A stretch of 12,969 bases of DNA from assembly GCA_022600235.1 (NCBI GenBank), contig JAHZKS010000112.1, positions 1-12,969 of the forward strand, written 5' to 3'. The notes beneath the pieces are model-generated. The model ran no database searches. It was not told the origin of the DNA and saw only the letters and a list, made by a program, of their open reading frames with translations. The DNA is from Alphaproteobacteria bacterium (GTDB lineage: Bacteria > Pseudomonadota > Alphaproteobacteria > Rickettsiales > JABSSG01). The position numbers and the translations under genes were made by a program. Each line of letters opens with the position of its first letter. Position 1 is the stretch's first letter. Below, piece after piece: positions 7,723 through 12,969 of the stretch.

Positions 7723-8409
7723 ATGGGTTTGTTGTCCAAAAAAAAGCATTCAGTAGCAGATAAAACCAATAAGAGTTGGTATGCGGATAGGTATGAGTCT
7801 ATTTCTGTTCAAAGAAATATGTTGTTCTTTATCTCTCTTATAGCTCTTATTGCTACTATTATTGCTGTAATATTCATTTCTAAAGTTACTCTAAGTAAAA
7901 CGATAGAGCCTCTAGTTGTGGAGGTTGAGGATAAAAGTGGTTTTACCAATATTGTTAATCCTAACGAAGATGAGAAGTGGACCACAAGCAAATCAATAAA
8001 CGTATTCTTTCTTGTTGAATATTTGAGGGCGAGGGAGTCTTACAGTGTTGCTTCTTATGTGCAAAATTATAATACAGTAGTTAGGCTTATGTCTTCTGCC
8101 GAGGTGTATAACCAATTCAAAAATGTATTGAACAATACTGACACAAATCCAGTGATAAAATATGGCGCTAATAATAGTACAACTATCAAAATAAGATCAA
8201 TGCAGTTTCTAGAGTCTACTCCAGAAGAAAGTAGTGCTCAGATTAGATTCTCTATTATAGAAGAAGGAAACCAGAAGAAGCAGTATAATAAAATTGTTTC
8301 TATAGTCTGGAGTTATATTCAAATGGATCTCAATTTTGAAGACAGAACAATTAATCCTTTGGGTTTTCAAGTTAAGGCTTATTCTATCTCAAATGATGTA
8401 GGTGATTAA
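7723..8409 (+). CDS. virB8: VirB8, type IV secretion inner-membrane scaffold protein
   Basis: VirB8 is a bitopic inner-membrane protein of the type IV secretion (T4SS) inner-membrane complex that contacts VirB9, VirB10 and other subunits. The 228 residues match the family (about 220-250). A short cytoplasmic basic tail with the WYADRYESISVQRN stretch (19-32) precedes one membrane helix at about 33-54. A periplasmic NTF2-like domain follows, ending in the conserved NPLGFQV (211-217) before the last strand. The start at 7723 has an AAGGTG upstream but at a long 14-nt spacing; no better start is visible. It is the first gene of the vir run, and its stop overlaps the ribosome-binding region of virB9. 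Rickettsiales often carry more than one virB8; whether a second copy exists cannot be seen here. Confidence 0.94.
   Translation: MGLLSKKKHSVADKTNKSWYADRYESISVQRNMLFFISLIALIATIIAVIFISKVTLSKTIEPLVVEVEDKSGFTNIVNPNEDEKWTTSKSINVFFLVEYLRARESYSVASYVQNYNTVVRLMSSAEVYNQFKNVLNNTDTNPVIKYGANNSTTIKIRSMQFLESTPEESSAQIRFSIIEEGNQKKQYNKIVSIVWSYIQMDLNFEDRTINPLGFQVKAYSISNDVGD
8400..8404 (+). promoter_or_regulatory. Ribosome binding site that sets the virB9 start
   Basis: AGGTG, inside the last codons of virB8, lies 6 nt before the ATG at 8411. It favours that ATG over the in-frame GTG at 8402, which would overlap the site itself. The ATG start also gives a clean signal peptide. Confidence 0.6.
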
Positions 8410-8410
8410 A

Positions 8411-8815
8411 ATGCTAGAAAAATTTATAAGTTTTATAACAATTATTTGCTTTTGTGTTGGGCTAGCTTCTGCAGAAGTTCCTGTAGCAACAGATAGTCGT
8501 ATTAAAACCTATGTTTACAATCAGAATGATGTTTATTTAATCTTAATAAGCAGTGGATTTCAATCTAGTATAGAGTTTGAGAAAGGTGAGGTAATAAAGA
8601 CTCTATCTATGGGAGATAGCTATTCTTGGACTCTGACTCCTGTAGGTAATCGTTTGTTTATCAAGCCTATGGAGAATAATGTTCGTACAAATATGACAGT
8701 GATAACAAATCTCAGAACATATCAATTCGATATTGCATCTAAATCTGAAGATTTAGATGCTAGTGATATAGCGTATGTGATTAGATTTTACTACCCTAAT
8801 AAAATTAAGGTATAG
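8411..8815 (+). CDS. virB9: VirB9 lacking the C-terminal domain (N-terminal domain only)
   Basis: VirB9-family component of the T4SS core complex, 134 residues from the ATG at 8411, versus roughly 250-300 for complete VirB9. A Sec signal peptide covers residues 1-21 (hydrophobic core, cleavage after ASA). The mature part carries the hallmarks of the VirB9 N-terminal domain in order: IEFEKGE (54-60), GDS (68-70), NRLFIKP (80-86), TNMTVITNLRTYQF (93-106) and YVIRFYYP (122-129). It stops directly after this point. In full-length VirB9 a linker and a C-terminal domain follow, and that domain binds the VirB7 lipoprotein and VirB10 at the outer membrane. virB10 begins 3 bp after the stop, so there is no downstream remnant and no sign of a frameshift. 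A VirB9 paralogue without this domain is, from memory, known in Rickettsia. A full-length copy elsewhere in the genome is therefore the likely explanation. Confidence 0.9.
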   Translation: MLEKFISFITIICFCVGLASAEVPVATDSRIKTYVYNQNDVYLILISSGFQSSIEFEKGEVIKTLSMGDSYSWTLTPVGNRLFIKPMENNVRTNMTVITNLRTYQFDIASKSEDLDASDIAYVIRFYYPNKIKV

Positions 8816-8818
8816 TTA

Positions 8819-10276
8819 ATGAAAGAAGGTGATGGGAAGGATCTTGAGAATGAAGGTTTAGAGTCTGAATCTTATGATGATGAGTCTAAAGGAGAGGTGG
8901 AAAATCAAGAAGTTGATATGCTTGATGAATCTCAAGATGCAGCTGAAGATTTAGATGAAGAATATGTTGAAGAAGATAAGAATCAATCTCAAATCTCTCA
9001 GATAAAATCATTAGTAAGTCAAGATCCTAGAAAAAGCATGATGATGCTAGTTGTGTTTTTAGTGGTAATGGGTGGAGTAATTTATTACTTTTTTTATGAT
9101 AAATCATCTGATGTTATACCAACAACAGGAACTCCATCTACTCTTGACGGTAATAAGGGAAAAGAAATAAATAAGGTTGTTACTCCTAAAGTTGTAGGGT
9201 CATCTGCTCCTGCGCCTGAATATTCTTTGGCTATAGATCCAAGTAAGCTAAGCTTAAATGATAATAAGCAGGAAGATGTAAAAGTAGAAGTGATAAATAA
9301 CGTGCAATCACCTCCAAAGCCAGCAGATCCAAAGAGTCCTGGTCCAGCTCCAAGCCCTGCACCTAGCTATCAGGCGAAGCCTAGCATTAATCAATCTCCA
9401 CAGGTAGTTTCTTCTGCTCCAGAGTTTCAAAAGAAGACAGACGAAGAAGCAAAGCAAAAAGCAAAAGATACAAAATTAAAATCTTCGTTAATGTTAGTTG
9501 GAGGGAAATCTGAAGGAGCTTCTGCTAAAGGTTCTCAGGATTCTCAAAATAAGACTAGAGATTTATCTGCAAATTTTAGTGTTGAAGCAAGTACAGCTCC
9601 TGTATCTAGGTTAACTAAAGTTGGTAATATGTCTCATCTTATAACTCAAGGAAAAATAATAGAGGCTGTTTTAGAAACTCCGGTGAATACTAACTATAAA
9701 GGTCCTATTAGAGCGGTGATTAGTAGAGATGTATACTCAGAGCTTGGTGAAAATGTATTGATCCCGAAAGGTTCAAGAGTGATAGGAAATCTTATAGATG
9801 GATATAGAGCAGGTCAAACTAGAGTGTTATTAAAATGGAGCCGTGTTATTTTGCCTAGTGGTTATGATATAAAAGTGGAAGGTTCTCCAGGAGTAGACAA
9901 ATTAGGTATGATAGGAATAGAAGGTGTTGTTGATAGACAATTCTGGAATACTCTTGGTAATACAGTGTTGTTAAGTGCTTTAAATGTAAGTTTGGCAAAA
10001 GTTTTAGAGAGCGAATTTGGTGTTAGTGATAGTACAAGTACAACAACAGTTGCAACAGATGGAAGTCAAACAACTAATAGTACATCTACTGCTACTCAAG
10101 ATGCTATAAAAGATCAGATAGATGATATCTCTGATGGTTTAAAAAATTGGGTTACAAGTAATTTTGCTACTACTCCTTTTATTACTGTTGATCAAGGGAC
10201 AGTTGTGAAAATATTTGTAAATGCTGATATACAATTTCCTAGCGATATATCAAGTGGTGTGAATATACTAAAATGA
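8819..10276 (+). CDS. virB10: VirB10, trans-envelope T4SS core protein
   Basis: VirB10 spans both membranes and links inner-membrane ATPase activity to the outer-membrane channel. The 485 residues contain, in order: a very acidic cytoplasmic tail (about 25 Asp/Glu in residues 1-53), one membrane helix at about 73-93, a Pro-rich periplasmic segment (about 164-188, PPKPADPKSPGPAPSPAP), a Lys/Gln-rich stretch, and the conserved C-terminal beta domain from about 272 (ITQGKIIEAVLETPVNT, then VYSELGENVLIPKGSRVIG at 305-323). Helices near 375-400 and 428-446 should form the outer-membrane antenna; between them lies a Ser/Thr-rich loop (403-427). The end, TVDQGTVVKIFVNADIQFP, is typical. AAGG sits 8 nt before the ATG, and the stop overlaps virB11 by 4 bp (ATGA). 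Confidence 0.95.
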   Translation: MKEGDGKDLENEGLESESYDDESKGEVENQEVDMLDESQDAAEDLDEEYVEEDKNQSQISQIKSLVSQDPRKSMMMLVVFLVVMGGVIYYFFYDKSSDVIPTTGTPSTLDGNKGKEINKVVTPKVVGSSAPAPEYSLAIDPSKLSLNDNKQEDVKVEVINNVQSPPKPADPKSPGPAPSPAPSYQAKPSINQSPQVVSSAPEFQKKTDEEAKQKAKDTKLKSSLMLVGGKSEGASAKGSQDSQNKTRDLSANFSVEASTAPVSRLTKVGNMSHLITQGKIIEAVLETPVNTNYKGPIRAVISRDVYSELGENVLIPKGSRVIGNLIDGYRAGQTRVLLKWSRVILPSGYDIKVEGSPGVDKLGMIGIEGVVDRQFWNTLGNTVLLSALNVSLAKVLESEFGVSDSTSTTTVATDGSQTTNSTSTATQDAIKDQIDDISDGLKNWVTSNFATTPFITVDQGTVVKIFVNADIQFPSDISSGVNILK

Positions 10277-11274
10277 CAGTAATTAATTATGCTGCGTTAG
10301 AAACTTTTTTACTTCCTTTTCATGCTTTATTTGCAGAAGAAGGTGTGTCAGAAATATCTGTGAATACTCCAGGGGAGGTATGGGTAGAAAATCGTGGTGA
10401 AACAAGAAAAGAGAAAGTACCGGAATTAGACTTAGACCATCTTAAGAATTTAGGTAAATTAGTTGCACAATCTACTGAACAGATGGTCAGCGAAGAAAAG
10501 CCATTGCTTTCTGCAACATTGCCTAATGGATACCGTATACAGATTGTATTTCCTCCTGCTGCAGAGATAGGTACTGTATGTCTTTCTATACGTAAAAACT
10601 CTGCTGTTAATTTTACTTTGCAGCAATATGAAAAAATGGGAGCATTTGCAAAAACTGTTACCAATGTTAAAAAAGATCCTGTAGATAAAGTTTTATTAGG
10701 TCATTTGAAAAATCATGAGATAAAAGAATTTTTGTCTTTAGCTGTGAAATCAAAAAAGAATATCATTATTAGTGGAGGTACTTCAACTGGTAAAACAACA
10801 TTCACTAATGCCGCATTACTTGAGATTCCTGAAGATGAAAGGCTTATTACATGTGAGGATGCTAGGGAAGTCAAACTACCTCATCACCCTAACAAAGTCC
10901 ATCTTCTTGCATCGAAGGGAGGGCAAGGTAGAGCTAATGTGACCATGCAAGATTTAATTGAGGCGTGTTTGAGGCTGAGGCCTAGTAGAATTATAGTAGG
11001 AGAAATTAGGGGTGCTGAAGCCTTTAGTTTCCTTAGAGCTATTAATACAGGTCATCCAGGTTCTATTTCAACTGTCCATGCAGATACTCCTACTATGGCA
11101 CTGGAGCAATTGAAATTAATGGTGATGCAAGCAGGTCTTGGAATGCCACCTGAAGAAGTTAAGAAATATATAGTTGCAGTTGTAGATATAGTGGTGCAAT
11201 TAAAAAGAGCAGATAAGGGTCTGCGTTATGTATCAGAAATTTATTTTAAAGGTGATCCTTCTAGAAAAATTTAA
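10273..11274 (+). CDS. virB11: VirB11, T4SS traffic ATPase
   Basis: Hexameric cytoplasmic secretion ATPase of the GspE/VirB11 family that powers T4SS assembly and substrate transfer. The 333 residues match VirB11. The N-terminal domain covers about 1-150. The RecA-like domain has Walker A GGTSTGKT (168-175, Lys174), the Asp box ERLITCEDAREV (189-200), the Walker B region RIIVGEIRGAEAF (239-251) and the His box GHPGSISTVHAD (260-271). All catalytic elements are present. There is no membrane segment. The start codon is inside the ATGA shared with virB10, pointing to translational coupling, and virD4 starts 2 bp after the stop. Confidence 0.96.
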   Translation: MTVINYAALETFLLPFHALFAEEGVSEISVNTPGEVWVENRGETRKEKVPELDLDHLKNLGKLVAQSTEQMVSEEKPLLSATLPNGYRIQIVFPPAAEIGTVCLSIRKNSAVNFTLQQYEKMGAFAKTVTNVKKDPVDKVLLGHLKNHEIKEFLSLAVKSKKNIIISGGTSTGKTTFTNAALLEIPEDERLITCEDAREVKLPHHPNKVHLLASKGGQGRANVTMQDLIEACLRLRPSRIIVGEIRGAEAFSFLRAINTGHPGSISTVHADTPTMALEQLKLMVMQAGLGMPPEEVKKYIVAVVDIVVQLKRADKGLRYVSEIYFKGDPSRKI

Positions 11275-11276
11275 AT

Positions 11277-12969
11277 ATGAATGAAGTTAAAAATAACATT
11301 TTAAGACTTATAGTATTGCTGTTGGGGTTAACAGTTGCGACTTATGTAGCTGCAGCAATATTTATGCCTCTTGCCTACGGAAGATCGTATATTGAAATTA
11401 TCAAATTTGATAATTCATATTTTCAGAGAAATATATCATTAGTAACATTTTTTCTGCAGCAATTACTTTATTATGTTAACTGGATGATAGTAAATAAAAC
11501 TATTGTAAGTTTATCAGATCATAATCATTTTGCTCTTAAATTATTTGGTTCCGCCGTAGCAAGTTTGGGTATCTATATTTATATAGTTTCAATTAAATTT
11601 AATGAACTAATGGATTGGGTTCCTTATAAAGAAGGAGAGAAAATTCATGGTGATGCACATTGGGCTACAGAAAGAGATATAGAACGCGCTAATCTAAGAG
11701 AAAAGAGTGGTATGCTTCTTGGTCAAGATAAAAAAGGGTATTACGTTGCAGGTGGTTATCAACATACTTTATTATTTGCTCCTACGGGTTCTGGTAAAGG
11801 TGTTGGTTTTGTTATTCCAAATTTGTTATTTTGGCAAGAATCTTGTGTTGTTCATGATATTAAACTTGAGAACTATGAGCTTACTAGTGGTTGGAGAGAG
11901 AAACAAGGTCAGAAATGCTTTGTTTGGGCTCCTGCAGACCCTGATGGTCATACACATTGTTATAATCCTTTAGATTGGATTAGTAATAAGCCTGGTCAGA
12001 TGGTTGACGATGTACAAAAAATTGCTAACTTGATTTTGCCGAAGCAAGAGTTTTGGACAAATGAAGCAAGAAGTTTATTTGTTGCTGTTGTTTTGTATTT
12101 GATAGCAGTTCCAGAGAAAGTTACATCGTTTGGTGAGGCAGTGAGGACTATGAGAAGTGATGATGTTGCTTATAATCTTGCTGTAGCATTAGATACTATA
12201 GGTGAATATTTGCATCCAGTCGCATATATGAATATAGCTGCTTTCTTGCAAAAAGCAGATAAGGAAAGATCTGGTGTTATATCTACTTTAAACTCCTCAT
12301 TAGAATTATGGGCAAACCCTTTGATTGATACAGCGACTGCTTCAAGTGATTTTAACTTTCAAAAGTTAAAAAAAGAAAAGATGACAGTCTATGTGGGTCT
12401 GACTCCTGATAATATCAAGAGGCTAGAAAATTTGATGCAGATTTTTTATCAACAGGCTACAGACTTTTTAACTAGAAAAATACCAGATAAAAAAGAAGAG
12501 CCTTATGGTGTTTTATTTATTATGGATGAGTTTCCTACGCTTGGTAAGATGGAATCATTTAAAGCTGGTATAGCATATTTTCGTGGATATGGTGTAAGGC
12601 TATTTCTTATTATACAAGATACTCAACAGTTAAAAGGAATATATGAAGATTCTGGGATGAATTCATTTCTATCAAACTCTACATACCGTATTACTTTCTC
12701 AGCAAACAATGTTGAAACTGCAAACCTAATTTCTCAACTATGTGGTAATAAGACAGTTGAAGCAATATCTCAAAGTAAGCCTAAATTCTTGGATTTTAAT
12801 CCTGGTAGTAGGTCAATGAATGTTTCTCAGACCCAAAGAGCATTATTACTGCCTCAGGAGGTGTTGCAGTTACCTAAAGATGACCAAATAGTTTTGATTG
12901 AATCATTTCCTCCAATAAAATCTAAGAAGATAAAATATTATGCTGATGATTTCTTTAAACAAAGGCTAT
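11277..12969 (+). CDS. virD4: VirD4 coupling protein (TraG/TraD-like ATPase), 3' end outside window
   Basis: VirD4-type coupling protein, the inner-membrane ATPase that recruits substrates to the T4SS. The frame opens at the ATG at 11277, 2 bp after virB11, and stays open to the window edge (564 codons). Rickettsial VirD4 proteins are about 590 residues, so perhaps only a few tens of codons are missing. Hydrophobic N-terminal helices (about 10-32 and 88-106, with another apolar stretch near 54-72) form the membrane anchor. These are followed by HGDAHWATERDI, Walker A FAPTGSGKGVG (Lys174) and Walker B LFIMDEFPTLGK (Asp417-Glu418). Family features GYGVRLFLIIQDTQQL and NSTYRITFSANN are also present. 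No clear Shine-Dalgarno precedes the start, so coupling to virB11 translation is likely. The frame shows no interruption. Confidence 0.95.
   Translation, partial: MNEVKNNILRLIVLLLGLTVATYVAAAIFMPLAYGRSYIEIIKFDNSYFQRNISLVTFFLQQLLYYVNWMIVNKTIVSLSDHNHFALKLFGSAVASLGIYIYIVSIKFNELMDWVPYKEGEKIHGDAHWATERDIERANLREKSGMLLGQDKKGYYVAGGYQHTLLFAPTGSGKGVGFVIPNLLFWQESCVVHDIKLENYELTSGWREKQGQKCFVWAPADPDGHTHCYNPLDWISNKPGQMVDDVQKIANLILPKQEFWTNEARSLFVAVVLYLIAVPEKVTSFGEAVRTMRSDDVAYNLAVALDTIGEYLHPVAYMNIAAFLQKADKERSGVISTLNSSLELWANPLIDTATASSDFNFQKLKKEKMTVYVGLTPDNIKRLENLMQIFYQQATDFLTRKIPDKKEEPYGVLFIMDEFPTLGKMESFKAGIAYFRGYGVRLFLIIQDTQQLKGIYEDSGMNSFLSNSTYRITFSANNVETANLISQLCGNKTVEAISQSKPKFLDFNPGSRSMNVSQTQRALLLPQEVLQLPKDDQIVLIESFPPIKSKKIKYYADDFFKQRL

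Noticed and set aside
7673..7756. 27-codon ORF in the spacer before virB8, considered as a virB7-like small gene
   Set aside because: It has no signal peptide with lipobox, overlaps the virB8 start in another frame and is short enough to be chance.
8700..8830. Frameshift or nonsense decay of a full-length virB9
   Set aside because: The stop falls at a natural domain end and virB10 starts 3 bp later with its own AAGG ribosome site, so no room exists for a C-terminal domain remnant.

Overview
The window looks like a piece of chromosome from an AT-rich alphaproteobacterium of the order Rickettsiales. The evidence is low GC throughout, tightly packed genes with 2-10 bp gaps or ATGA overlaps, alphaproteobacterial-type UbiE, UbiB and ExoIII proteins, and above all the gene order virB8-virB9-virB10-virB11-virD4. 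That order is the typical split vir locus of Rickettsiales (rvh in Rickettsia). I cannot name the genus from sequence alone. All assignments come from reading motifs and lengths; no database search was run.

Layout. Positions 1-3361 (+ strand) hold the 3' end of an EamA-type permease, then ubiE, ubiB and xthA. They are almost contiguous and probably co-transcribed: inner-membrane transport, two ubiquinone-biosynthesis proteins and a base-excision-repair nuclease. Positions 3348-5866 (- strand) hold a bifunctional class A penicillin-binding protein, followed downstream by an unrecognised 198-residue helical protein whose 3' end overlaps xthA by 14 bp. Positions 5882-7594 (+) encode an ABCB/MsbA-like half-transporter, divergent from the PBP gene with only 15 bp between start codons. 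A 128-bp spacer (7595-7722) then carries the likely promoter of the vir operon. From 7723 to the right edge run virB8, a short virB9, virB10, virB11 and virD4; virD4 is cut by the window end.

How the genes work together. The vir genes encode the inner-membrane scaffold (VirB8), a periplasmic ring component (VirB9, N-terminal domain only), the trans-envelope VirB10, the VirB11 secretion ATPase and the VirD4 substrate receptor. VirB2-VirB7 are not in the window, which fits the scattered vir loci of Rickettsiales. The PBP and the ABC exporter point to a cell that keeps peptidoglycan synthesis and envelope lipid or drug export.

The point most worth a second look is the VirB9 protein. It ends exactly where the N-terminal domain ends, with virB10 starting 3 bp later, so the outer-membrane, VirB7-binding domain is cleanly absent. 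I found no mobile element, CRISPR array, tRNA, rRNA or clearly new system.
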